Origin: Malus domestica
Taxonomy: Eukaryota; Streptophyta; Magnoliopsida; Rosales; Rosaceae
Length of the DNA: 64,000 nucleotides
Assembly: GCF_042453785.1 (NCBI RefSeq)
Contig: NC_091676.1
Location: forward strand, 2,797,501 to 2,861,500
Direction of reading: 5' to 3'
The first letter of the stretch is position 1, and each line of letters opens with the position of its first letter. The notes beneath the pieces were generated by a model, which was not told the origin of the DNA, searched no databases, and was given only the letters and a program-made list of their open reading frames with translations. Shown one piece after another: positions 1 through 9,297 of the stretch. Position numbers and translations under genes: made by a program.

Positions 1-60
1 TCACGTAAATTGGCTTCAGACTTTTTGGATGATTGGGTCTATGGATCTCTCCCGCTTGAC

Positions 61-676
61 TTGACTTCAGTTCGTCTCTCTTTTATTTTATTTTTGTTGC
101 TATTACTAGTCCAGTTCCCATTACCATTAGTGACCCCTTGAAATTTGGTTTGTGTTTACACGAGCGATTTTTCATATACTCAGAACACCAGTCAAGACAT
201 TAACGCTTCATTATTTAAGTTGACTTCTAGTTTGTCTCTATTGTTAGGTACTAGTCGAGTTCTCATCACCATTAGTGATCTTTGAAATTTGGTTAGTGTT
301 AGCGATTTTTCATATAATCAGGATACAAACTAAAACGTCATTATTTAAGTCCACTTCTAATTTATCTCTATTTTATTATTTTGTTGTTGTTGTTGTTATG
401 ACTAGTTGAGTTCTCATCACCACTAGTTATCTTTTGAAATTTGGTTTGTGTTTACAAGAGATTTTTTAAATACTCAGAACACAAGTTGTGACACTAATGC
501 TTCATTATTTAAGTCGACTTCTAGTTCGTCTCTCTTTTATTATTTTTTGTTGTCTTTATTACTATTCGAGTTCCCATCACCATTAGTGATCTTTGGAATT
601 TGGTTTGTGCTCACACGAGATATTTTTGGTGTACGATCATGACACAACTCGGAATACTAACTCATCATTATTTAAG
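61..676. repeat. Tandem array of four ~160 bp units
   Basis: Four head-to-tail units at about 61-219, 220-349, 350-513 and 514-676. Each starts with a tgacttctag-like string, has a shared middle (gttctcatcaccattagtga, then gaaatttggtttgtgtt) and ends in cattatttaag. The second unit is about 30 bp shorter. Units are clearly diverged, so the array is not recent. No coding potential is seen; short open frames inside it are incidental. Confidence 0.85.
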
Positions 677-1076
677 TGAAAAGAACATATATTTTTCTGT
701 GTCCCTCAACTGATATTATTATATGTGGTATACCGTTTTGTATTTCAATCACATTGAAAATTTTATCCACACTTACAACTCTACAGTTAACCAATAATTA
801 AGCTTAATTAATTTCATAAAAGTATCATATTGACAGTGAGTATTTTATGTGTGTTTGGGCATATATAATTACCTAATACCTACGGTTTGCTTGGTAAACA
901 ATTGAAATTGAAAAATAAAGGAGCATGTAAATACATACGATCTTATTAGTAAAAGCCACGCATTCTTCCAGATAGTTCGTTAATTAGGAAGTGTTTTTGG
1001 CCAGTAATCCACAATTAGGAAATAATTAGGTGTGTATTGCATGTAACCTGCTTCTATCATTTTGTTAGTAAACAAC
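677..1076. other. Intergenic, AT-rich, nothing recognised
   Basis: No open frame, RNA gene or repeat structure could be recognised between the tandem array and the Cassandra element. Confidence 0.5.
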
Positions 1077-1081
1077 ATAAT

Positions 1082-1376
1082 TGTAACATCCCACATCGTT
1101 ATGGGGAGTGGATCATGTAAGCCTTATATGTATATTCCCATCTCTACCTAGCACGAGACATTTTGGAAGCTCACTGACTTCGGGTTCCATTGGAACTCCG
1201 AAGTTAAGCGAGTAGCGCGCGAGAGCCATCTCATGATGGATGATCCACTAGAAAGTTCTCGTGTGAGTTCCCAGAAACAAAACCGTGAGGGCATGGTCGG
1301 GGCCCAAAGCGGACAATATCGTGCTACTGTGGAGTTGAGCCCGAGATGTGGTGAGGGCCTAGGCCGGGATGCAACA
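1082..1376 (+). repeat. Cassandra 5' LTR with embedded 5S-like block
   Basis: A 295 bp LTR. Positions ~1181-1268 match plant 5S rRNA: the A-box region gaactccgaagttaagcg and the later gatggatgatccactagaaag correspond to the internal control region and C-box of a Pol III gene. Several bases differ from functional 5S, so this is a 5S-derived promoter module and not a 5S gene. Confidence 0.9.
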
Positions 1377-1447
1377 ATTTGGTATCTAAGCCAATCCCTG
1401 GCCGTATGTGTACCGACGAGGACATCGGGCTCCTAAGGAGGGTGAAT

Positions 1448-1687
1448 TGTAACAACCCACATCGTCATGGGGAGTGGATCATGTAAGCCTTATATGTATA
1501 TTCTCATTTCTACCTAACACGATGCTTTTTGGAAGCTCACTGGTTTCGGGTTCCATTGGAACTCCGAAGTTAAGCGAGTAGCGCACGAGAGCAATCCCAT
1601 GATGGGTGACCCACTGGGAAGTTCTCATATAAGTTCTCAAAAACAAAATCGTTAGGGCATGGTCGGGGCCCGGGCCGGGATGTGACA
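1448..1687 (+). repeat. Cassandra 3' LTR with internal deletion
   Basis: A 240 bp LTR aligned to the 5' LTR but missing the stretch between ggtcggggccc and gggccgggatg. The 5S-like block (about 1547-1632) is kept and reads closer to 5S here (gatgggtgacccactgggaag) than in the 5' LTR. Confidence 0.9.
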
Positions 1688-1692
1688 ATAAT

Positions 1693-2617
1693 CCACTTGT
1701 TTCTAATGTGAAGAAACCAGACTCAACCACCTATCTTGCACTGATTAATTAACTGGACCTCAAATCAAAGCCCTTAATCTTTAGGAAATTGTTATTAGTA
1801 TTCCAAAAATCACATCCTACACTCCAAACTCTATATGTTATGAAAAAAATACACTTATGATAAGTGCGAACAACACTTTGCAATCTTTACATTAAGATAG
1901 AGATTAATACAAGATATATGGACTTTTGCACTATACAAGCAACTGCTGCCACATAAAAAACAGAAAATAATAATAATTGTTTTGGATTGGACAGTAGCTG
2001 TCGCTGTGTGACAGCATAGAAGTGCGCAGTGCGCCACCATGCGTAACACACTTGCGATTGAAATTGTACCAAAACCAGAAAGGAGGTGTAGTGGATTAAA
2101 TTTCTTTTAAAACTGGACCACAAATGTCATGTACATTTCTCCATCTGGGTCGGTGCCTCACTAGGTCGTGCAAAAAGAGGGCACCCACCGGCGAACCGTT
2201 AAAATAAGAGAAACCCAGCTGTGCTAATAACAATCACTCTAATTATAAGCATTCAAATGCTAATAAGTGAATATCTAATGGTGAAAAAAAAAAATTAGAC
2301 ATATATCGTGCTGAAAATACAATGAAATGTTCATGATACTAAACAAATAATTAAATGTATTTTTTTGTTATTATTATTAAGAGGAGGGAAAACTTTGAAC
2401 CAGGGATGCATGTGTGCAATTCCAATATTCTATCTACTATGATATCGGATCGCATTCTAAATAATTTTTTATTTGGAAAAGAATTGTATAGATGATCTTT
2501 AAATAAATATGTAAAATAAAAAATTTGGAGTTAGGGGTCGCCTAGTGTATAGAATATTCCTCTTCAATCTACTACGTCCCAAACTCAAACTTTACCCTTA
2601 AATAAAAATAGTAGCCA
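1693..2617. other. Intergenic, no gene recognised
   Basis: AT-rich DNA with short, low-complexity open frames on the minus strand near 1855-2123. These show no recognisable domain and overlap each other in two frames. No convincing gene. Confidence 0.5.
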
Positions 2618-2795
2618 CTCATTACTATGGTCTAGTGGTATTTCTGATTACTTGTAAGTGAGAGGTCTTAGGTTTAATTATCGCGCAAATGTGAATTTGA
2701 ACCACATTATTGCTTGCTCATTATGAGACTTAGTCCACTCTCTTACATATTTAATGTAGATAATATCGTTTGTTATAAAAATAAAAATAAAGTAG
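2618..2795 (+). mobile_element. tRNA-derived SINE copy
   Basis: A Pol III A-box-like tggtctagtgg at ~2630 is followed ~40 bp later by a degenerate B-box (ggtttaattatc), then a body ending taatgtagataatat and an aaaataaaaata tail. The same arrangement recurs at 30281-30462 (+) and, reversed, at 3291-3459 and 7059-7198. This marks a dispersed SINE family. A short agtagc may be the target duplication. Confidence 0.75.
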
Positions 2796-3274
2796 CAAAA
2801 TTGAAGTGTTTGAAAATTGAAGTTTTGTATAATGAACTCAAATTATGTATTAACGCTGTATTAAATTACTAAAAGATTAGAGATTAAACACTGATAACCA
2901 TTGACAAATATATTTCCTATTTTTATCATAGACCATAGTGCTTAGTGCAGCAAAAAATACAAAGATATCATCGGAAAAATAGAAAATAGATTAGAATTGC
3001 AGGACCAACCAATTAAGTTTGATAACGTGTCAAGATGCAATTGGTGGAACGTCAAATCTCTGACCACCACAGGTTTTGGACGGGGTCGGCATCTCATCAT
3101 CCTGCTCGTTGCCAATGAGTCAGCCTCACCTACGCCCGCGAATAGTCCAATATGTAATAAATTTGTTAGATTAGGGAGATAAGGAATTCAAATACAAGGG
3201 CAAAATTCTTTTTCATCATTGAGATAAAAAGTCATTTGTGATCCAATCTGTTTTGACACGAATGGTTTTTTGTG
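2796..3274. other. Intergenic, nothing recognised
   Basis: No supported gene. A 61-codon open frame at 2997-3182 shows no recognisable domain and no splice or promoter context. Confidence 0.4.
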
Positions 3275-3475
3275 CGACTATTTGTTTTTTGTTTTTTTTT
3301 AGTATAATTATATATTTATAGTAGGGGAAGAGAGGAGTTCGGTTAAACCACACAATCGACAACCTAATTTGGTATTGAACTCGTCATTCATGATATTCAA
3401 ACCTAAAACCTTTCACTTACAAGTGAAGAGAAATACCATCAAATTGTAGTATTGAGTAACGACTATTTGTTTTTT
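3275..3475 (-). mobile_element. tRNA-derived SINE with 16 bp target duplication
   Basis: A minus-strand SINE body at ~3291-3459, flanked by an exact 16 bp direct repeat cgactatttgtttttt (3275-3290 and 3460-3475). Read on the minus strand it contains gatggtatttctcttcacttgtaag and the B-box-like aggttttaggtttgaatat. Its 5' half matches the copies at 2618 and 30281, while the 3' half differs (a subfamily or a different tail). The long duplication indicates target-primed insertion. Confidence 0.85.
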
Positions 3476-4263
3476 AACATGATGATTTCAACTTCTTTTT
3501 TTCTTTTTAATACCTCCACAAATGATAATACATTTAATTTAATCAAATTATAGAGGTGGACATTCAACCTTAAATTCCCTTTGTGACTACAACATGTGAA
3601 TTTATTTATTTATATTCTCTTACTTATCTTAATTCAATTGAATGTACTTTAAATAGTCTTATCTATACGGGAGTTTGCTGTTGAGACATTTTTGACCTTA
3701 TATCATTACAATTTATATTCGATTCTTCCATGTGAGTAAATCCCTTAATAAGAAGAATGAAAATTATAAATACACATAATTTTTCTCCTCCAACACATGA
3801 ATGTTTTATAATGTCCGCAATTTATGTTTGATTTGTTCGACCTGCGCAAAAAATAAATAGAAGTATTTAAGCGGTTAAAATAATATGTAAAAAATCAGCA
3901 CCTTTAGAATATATAGTCTAAAATGCTGGAGGAAAATTTGAATTCGTGTACATAGGCGAAGGCGTGAAGCACATTTGCTCTTGCTAATATTGTTACACCT
4001 CCATCTGCAATATAATCAATTATGTCGTTTAGTATCATAGTACGTAAAATTAAAAATAACATATGACCCGACGCAAATTCAACAAATTCCAACCACGTTG
4101 TTTTGCAATTGCAAAAGGCAGCTACGCTTTTCTGACGTGGAACGAATATACCCGAAACTTACAGAGCCAGTCGTTATCTTCCACATCAGTCTTCACACCT
4201 AAAACCTTTTTAAATTTCTGGGAATTCCCCGTTCCAAATTTCCAATTGATCCCTTCGCGTCTT
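3476..4263. other. Intergenic and upstream region of the 4.3 kb gene
   Basis: AT-rich. Contains no supported gene. The last ~200 bases become pyrimidine-rich and lead into the TATA box of the next gene. Confidence 0.5.
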
Positions 4264-4269
4264 TATAAA
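4264..4269 (+). promoter_or_regulatory. TATA box of the single-TM protein gene
   Basis: TATAAA lies 74 bp before the ATG at 4343, followed by a CT-rich patch (ctcctcatcttcttctt). The spacing suits transcription starting near 4295 and a ~45 base leader. Confidence 0.6.
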
Positions 4270-4342
4270 CCCCAAAGCCCCTCCCTCCTCAAACCTCCTC
4301 ATCTTCTTCTTTTTTCTCTTCCTCCCACCACCGCTCTCAGCC

Positions 4343-5266
4343 ATGGAAATCCCAGTGCTCAATAGAATTACAGATCTTCCTTCCCGCCTGACCTCCTTGC
4401 CGGACCCATCTTTTCTTTCCCAGAGTTTATCGATTCCCGGAATCCAAAACGTCTCTCAAGCTTACAGTTTCTGGAAATGGGGAGCTCTAATCCTCGCAAT
4501 TCTTGCTTCCTTCGGCACCCTCATCACTAAAATCAACATTTTTGCCATCAGTCTCCGCCGCCTCCGGTTATTGGCCCCGCAGCCGCTTTCCCAGCAGCGC
4601 CACGACGGCGATTACTCCGACGTCAGCGATGACGACGATATCTGCTCTGTTTCGTCAGCTTCCTCCGTATCCGATGACGAATCGGAATCCGAAATATCGT
4701 ACGACGACGAAAGCAGAACGATTGGGAGAGATGAACATTTCCACGTCAGAGGCTCTGGGTATTACGGCGACGACGGAGAGCAGAATCGTAACTTGGGACT
4801 CCGCCTCCGCAGAAGCTTCGGAGGCCATCGATTCTCATGGTCTGACTTCGCGGCCGGCAAAAGCGTCGTCAAGCTCTGGGACTCGTCGTCTCCGTCTACG
4901 TTTCTGTCTGCTGACTCGGGCGTGTCGGGGCGCGTGTCGCTAGGTGTTTGGGACGCGCGCGTCGGATGTCGGATTCCGGCGATACTCGCTGATTGGGGCC
5001 CGCAGCTCGGGAGAATGGTTGGAGTGGCGTCAGGCGTCGACGATAAGGTTTACGTCAAGGATGGCGTAACCGGTAAAGTGACGATTGGTGACGTGAGGAA
5101 AGTGGCGTCGCCGTTAGGGAATGTAACGGGAGCAGACTTGGATGATACGTGGTGGGACGCTGACGGGGTTGTTGTGACGGACGAGCGTTTTGACGAGTCA
5201 GCCATGCGTGGATGTGACTCGGCCGTCACGCGGTGCTGTAGCGCTGTTAGGTCTTATCTGTTGTAA
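4343..5266 (+). CDS. Plant single-pass membrane protein, unknown function (307 aa)
   Basis: An intronless gene whose start sits in a good plant context (gccATGG) behind a TATA box and CT-rich leader. Residues ~46-70 form one hydrophobic segment (SFWKWGALILAILASFGTLI), followed by basic residues (LRRLRLL), so the long C-terminal part is probably cytosolic. Residues ~88-125 are an acidic Ser/Asp/Glu-rich linker. The C-terminal half holds a folded-looking part with repeated Trp-Asp strings (VVKLWD, LGVWDARVG, DDTWWDADG) and the motif IPAILADWGP. The N-terminal pattern (NRITDLPS, DPSFLSQSLSIPGI, AYSFWKWGAL) is shared with an uncharacterised plant family that I recall without a name. Despite the WD strings there is no full WD40 repeat. 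The gene looks intact. No function is assigned. Confidence 0.85.
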   Translation: MEIPVLNRITDLPSRLTSLPDPSFLSQSLSIPGIQNVSQAYSFWKWGALILAILASFGTLITKINIFAISLRRLRLLAPQPLSQQRHDGDYSDVSDDDDICSVSSASSVSDDESESEISYDDESRTIGRDEHFHVRGSGYYGDDGEQNRNLGLRLRRSFGGHRFSWSDFAAGKSVVKLWDSSSPSTFLSADSGVSGRVSLGVWDARVGCRIPAILADWGPQLGRMVGVASGVDDKVYVKDGVTGKVTIGDVRKVASPLGNVTGADLDDTWWDADGVVVTDERFDESAMRGCDSAVTRCCSAVRSYLL

Positions 5267-5611
5267 ATCATAGTTAAAGGACAACGAAAATCAAATAATG
5301 CAAGGTCATTATTTTGTAAATATAGCCTTAATATTATTTACCTGGATTTACCATTTTTTGACTTTTCAATTTGGTTTTCTTAGTAGCTTCTTAGTAGCCT
5401 CCTCTTCCGGTGAAGGCTGCGACAGCGGAGTCGTTAATCTTCTTTGCCAGTTGTTTTGGTTGTTAATTGTTAAACAAGTATAAACGATAAATTTAAAACC
5501 TGTTGGTATTAGTTTTTTAGTATTGTCTTTGTTGTGGCAGTTCACTTTTATCGGTATTATTTCAACATTTCTCTTTTGTTAACTGAATGTTATTTCAAGT
5601 ACAATACCCAT
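5267..5611. other. 3' flank of the membrane-protein gene
   Basis: T-rich DNA that likely contains the 3' UTR and polyadenylation region. A 61-codon open frame at 5298-5483 is T-rich and not convincing. Confidence 0.4.
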
Positions 5612-5773
5612 AAATAAAGGGGTGTGATATCCACACATCCCTTTTTACTTTTTTCACATTTTTTTAGTTTTCGGCCTTCGGATCGGATGAATTGAAGAAG
5701 ATCAACGGACATAAATTAACAAGAGGTGTGTGAGATGTAAAAAGAGATGTGTAGATAGCACACCCCTAAATAA
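5612..5773. mobile_element. 150 bp palindromic MITE
   Basis: Element 5618-5767 begins aggggtgtgatatccacacatccc and ends with the near reverse complement, gagatgtgtagatagcacacccct. It is flanked by a direct AAATAA on each side (5612-5617 and 5768-5773). The inverted ends run ~40 bp inward. This is a non-autonomous DNA transposon; superfamily is uncertain. Confidence 0.75.
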
Positions 5774-6531
5774 AATAGAATCAATTAGTGCTTCATATAG
5801 AGATAAGAGCGAACCTTTTTTTTTTCTTTGTCAGAAGTGATGAGAATATTATAAGCTAGCTCTCATTGAAACTAAATATATACAAGTTAGATGTTGAATG
5901 TGGCTGGAACGAAACTCACCAACCAAATTCGTGTATGTTTGTAATAAAGGAGAACTTTCTCAAAGTGAGATTTTTCATGAATATCTAATACCTATGTTTT
6001 TTACACAATGTCTTATAATATTGACTTGAAAATTGATATTAAAGTTTGAGACGACAAAACTCCGTAAAAAGTCTCACTTTTGAAATAGGACATAAGCATT
6101 TCTCAGATGTATTTGGGGGTGCCATTGTTTGAAAGTTAAGTTGTGCCTCATAAAAGTAGGTAGGTGGCAATGCGGATGCCAACAATAATAATAGTTCAAA
6201 GGGTTTGTTTGGACAAATAAATAATTTAGTAGTTGCGCCTAATGAAGTTGGAACAATACAACAAACATGACATGTTGTGCTCTCTCTAATCAACATCATA
6301 TTGTCTGGCTTTCTGGCGCATCAGAATATAATTAGAAAAAAGATGCATATATTTTTAAGATATTGTGGTTGAGAAATAAGCTATTCGACTCGGAAGGAAG
6401 AAACATAATTCAATCACCCATATATATACACATACATGCGTGTGTGCGCGCATATAACTTGGAACTTGGAAGTTTAATTTTCTGATGACATATAGCTCTA
6501 GATTTCGCATTCTGATCTTGTGCTAAAAGAA
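5774..6531. other. Intergenic with a decayed MITE at ~5950-6100
   Basis: The stretch 5950-6100 starts ctcaaagtgagatttttcatg and ends aaaaagtctcacttttgaaa, an inverted pair also seen in the MITE at 22379-22811, so it is probably an older relative. Nothing else is recognised. A minus-strand open frame at 6039-6299 overlaps this repeat and is not supported. Confidence 0.55.
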
Positions 6532-6690
6532 AGATGAGAGTTTTAACGAAAAACCTGCGGTACTGTTCACTTTAACAAAAAATCAAATTTTTACACTAAA
6601 AAGTCAAACTGGTACTATTCACTTTACCCTTTATTTTGTCCTTATCGTTAAAACTCAAAATTTTCAAACCCTTTTCATTAGTTTTCCTAA
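6532..6690. mobile_element. Short inverted-end repeat (gagttttaacgaaaa family)
   Basis: Starts gagagttttaacgaaaa and contains cggtactgttcactttaac, then actattcactttaccc, then the inverted counterpart atcgttaaaactc and ttttcattagttttcc. From general knowledge this is a very common short repeat in apple-like genomes. It carries no coding sequence. Confidence 0.65.
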
Positions 6691-7058
6691 GAAATATCGA
6701 TAAACAGTAAACAAACGTAACTTGTAGAACATAACCAGTTACGCGACTGTTTTCCATACTTTCATCTCACCAAAACGAAAACGCAACGTTGATTTTAGAA
6801 TCCGATCCTCGTACCAGAATATGTTCCCAGTAAGCGTTGTCGGGGCCTCTTGCGACTGCGAATCAATGCCTGATTGTGATTGCTGCTTGGATTTGGGGTT
6901 AGCCCAATGCAAACCCACGGACCAGAGATATAGTTAGTTGAACGGGTTCTTCCTCAAAACATTTTGGACCGCATGTATGTTTTTGGCCCAATATAGATAT
7001 TTGGTGGTGGGCCTTCGATGATATGAACTCAATGTCGGTGGCTGTTTTGTGCATTGGT
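6691..7058. other. Intergenic, nothing recognised
   Basis: No open frame with coding character. Contains locally GC-richer DNA (6830-6960) without a detectable domain. Confidence 0.4.
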
Positions 7059-7198
7059 TTTTTTTTTTTTTTTTTTTTTTTGAACAAATGAAATTATCTA
7101 CAATAATGTGTTCAAATTTGTCTTTGACGAAAATCAAACCTAAGACATCTCACTTATAAATGAAGAAAAATACCACTAGATAGTAGTATGAAGTGGCC
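7059..7198 (-). mobile_element. tRNA-derived SINE copy (minus)
   Basis: A run of 23 T at the left edge is the reversed poly(A) tail. On the minus strand the body reads agtggtatttttcttcatttataagtgagatgtcttaggtttgattttcg, with A-box-like and B-box-like parts in the same spacing as the copies at 2618 and 30281. The target duplication is not clear. Confidence 0.75.
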
Positions 7199-8354
7199 GT
7201 TGGTTTAATTGTTGACAAATGAATTTTGCGCTCGTGTGATTTTAATATTACATATCATTCAATGCTATGGGTGTTTTAGCAGTTAGATTTGATTTTTACT
7301 ACTATTAATATCTTCTACTTTCAATCTCAATCATTCATTTCTTGTATCAATCTTGTTATCCTAAGGTTCTCATTTTGAAGACATGTGAGGTCCAATCACA
7401 AAATTATATTAGTTTAGATCAAATAGCTTAAAATATTTGACAACTTAATAAAGCAAAACAAGAAAATGAGTTTTCTAATGGTTCATGCATTTTAAGTTGG
7501 TTTTGCTTAATAAAGTTGAAGGTAAATTATTTTTTGCTATGCTATTTAATTTTTATGGTAAAAAATGTTAGGATTTTTTGGGGTGCTAGTGTTCTCCTTT
7601 ATTGTTTATAGTACAAACTTTGTAGTTTGTACATACAAGTCCAATGCTGGCTTAGCTAGCGTTAATTTAAGGCCAAATTTTGATTTTCTAAAAGTTTCAT
7701 TTCTTCTCATGGCGTAGATGTGAACAAATATTGTAAACAATACACATTGTAAATCATTTTGTTAGTCCAAATGTCAATGTAAACCATGTAGATCTTAACT
7801 AAAACAATATTCAATTAGCTACTAGGTTAGCTCCCCGTCGTTAAACCAATATTCATCCTTTTCCAGAATACTCATGTCGATGTGGTTAGCGTTCAAGTCA
7901 ATACTTGAGGCTGTACAGGAAGTTGCACAGAGGGCTTCCTATTTCTAGTGCAGTAGTTGTGCAGAATTATATAATATGTCAATGGATATGCGTCACAAAG
8001 TTTGCTAGTGCTACGTACCCAAAACCTTATGAAATTTCAGAAGGCCAATATTATTTAGTTGGTTTCCAGCTGCCAATGGTAACTCACGACCTAACCCAAT
8101 TCAGGTTAAATGTAGAGACTCGAAATCCATAAATTCATAAACAAAGGCTAACAAAACAAGAACCTTGATTGAATTATTGAATGAAGTAAGCTATGGACAA
8201 GCAATATATTGTTTGTATCAACATAGTAAAATGAATTAAAGAAACGGATAAAGAATCAATTAACCAATAAATTAACAGTGGTAGCAAATAATCAAGTTCA
8301 ACTAGCTCGATTGGATAATCCTCTGGTTCTGCTTATTAGTTGTTCAACATGTAG
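7199..8354. other. Intergenic between SINE and VQ gene
   Basis: No supported gene. The part nearest 8354 is the 3' flank of the minus-strand VQ gene. A 75-codon open frame at 7905-8132 lacks a recognisable domain. Confidence 0.45.
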
Positions 8355-9131
8355 TCAATATTCTGGGAGTCCTTTGATGAACTTGAACATTGACGGAGAC
8401 ATCGAACCGCCAACGTTCGGAGACAATGAGGAATCGGAGAATCTGTAAAGCGGCCTTGGCGGGCAGAAGAAATCCGCTGAATTATTTGAGGTCGGCGTAA
8501 ACAATGGAATATCTGCAAAATACGGGCTAGGGTTGCTGAACATGGCATTGGGAGAATATCCGGAAGACGATGAGCTCCCCACTTGATGATGAACACTATT
8601 AATCATACTATTGTTATCGTAATTCCCACCACCGCAATTAATCTCATCCGTCAGATCTGAACACGACTCGTTCCCATCATGGCTGCGCCTAACGGCAGAT
8701 TTAGCAATGTCTGGATTGTCGATATGGTCGTCTTGACACGACGAAACTTTCACTTTTGCATGATCTTCATGAGTAGTGTCAGTGTCTAGGGTTTGGCCTT
8801 GGAAGCCGTCGTGAATATTATCGGAGCGGGAGAGGCCGGTAAGCTTTTGTACCAAAGCCATGAAATCGCGTGCCTGCGTGTGGATGATTTTCGGAGATTG
8901 GGTGTAGATGATCACCGGCTGCCGCTTCTGGTGGTGGTGTTGCTCCTCTGACTTATTGGCGGCGCCCATGCGGGGATAGGAATTGGGAGGTTTGTGGATG
9001 ATATGGGAGCCTCGGTTGATCTTCAACGGCGAGGGGCGGTTTCCGTTGATCATCATCTGGTCCCTCCTAACTGACGAATGTTGTTCTTGACGATTATCAT
9101 CCCGCTGGAACTTTGCAGGGTTCATGCTCAA
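8355..9131 (-). CDS. VQ-motif protein, MKS1-like (258 aa)
   Basis: A plant-specific VQ protein, a class of nuclear or plastid adaptors that bind WRKY factors and are phosphorylated by MAP kinases. The diagnostic motif FMALVQKLTG lies at residues 90-99. Two other blocks mark the MKS1/VQ21-like subgroup: RPSPLKINRGSHIIHKPP (32-49) and PVIIYTQSPKIIHTQARDF (72-90). The C-terminus is rich in Ser, Pro and Asn with several SP sites, and ends FKFIKGLPEY, also typical of the subgroup. The gene is intronless, as most VQ genes in flowering plants are. The first ATG is used; a second Met is two codons on. Predicted role, inferred from family: nuclear regulator of defence or stress transcription. No break seen. 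Confidence 0.9.
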   Translation of the reverse strand: MSMNPAKFQRDDNRQEQHSSVRRDQMMINGNRPSPLKINRGSHIIHKPPNSYPRMGAANKSEEQHHHQKRQPVIIYTQSPKIIHTQARDFMALVQKLTGLSRSDNIHDGFQGQTLDTDTTHEDHAKVKVSSCQDDHIDNPDIAKSAVRRSHDGNESCSDLTDEINCGGGNYDNNSMINSVHHQVGSSSSSGYSPNAMFSNPSPYFADIPLFTPTSNNSADFFCPPRPLYRFSDSSLSPNVGGSMSPSMFKFIKGLPEY

Positions 9132-9290
9132 TGATCTGTTACCTAGTTAAGCTAACTAACTGATCTTAATAGTAATTAGCTAGCTGCAAAAGGAAAGGAT
9201 CAGTTAATTAAGAAACTAATTAAGATGTCGAACTAGCAAATTGAGAGAGAGAGATAGGATGACATTTGGTTAGAGGGAGAGAGAGGTGTG

Positions 9291-9297
9291 ATATATA
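9291..9297 (-). promoter_or_regulatory. Likely TATA box of the VQ gene
   Basis: On the minus strand ttctatatatcacacc precedes a CT-rich leader (reverse of the gagagagagagat string at ~9242) and lies ~160 bp before the ATG. Confidence 0.45.

Larger units (their letters stand above)
1077..1692 (+). mobile_element. Complete Cassandra TRIM retrotransposon
   Basis: A terminal-repeat retrotransposon in miniature, flanked by a perfect 5 bp target duplication ATAAT (1077-1081 and 1688-1692). The left LTR is 1082-1376 and the right LTR 1448-1687; both start TGTAACA and end in ACA. Between them is only ~71 bp. This holds a primer-binding site matching initiator tRNA-Met (TGGTATCTAAGCC from 1380) and a purine-rich stretch (aaggagggtgaat) just before the right LTR. 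There is no coding region, as expected for Cassandra, which must borrow enzymes from other elements. Both LTRs contain a 5S rRNA-like block, the hallmark of the family. The right LTR lacks ~55 bp present in the left one. Confidence 0.93.

Noticed and set aside
1181..1268. A genuine 5S rRNA gene
   Set aside because: Sequence diverges from 5S at both ends, lies inside an LTR and lacks the proper 5' start and terminator context.
1233..1730. Open frames across the Cassandra element on both strands
   Set aside because: They run through 5S-like and LTR sequence; Cassandra is non-coding.
4503..4943. 146-codon plus-strand frame in another phase of the single-TM gene
   Set aside because: Shadow frame; Ser/Thr/Arg-rich with no domain, while the main frame has a TATA box, start context and full length.
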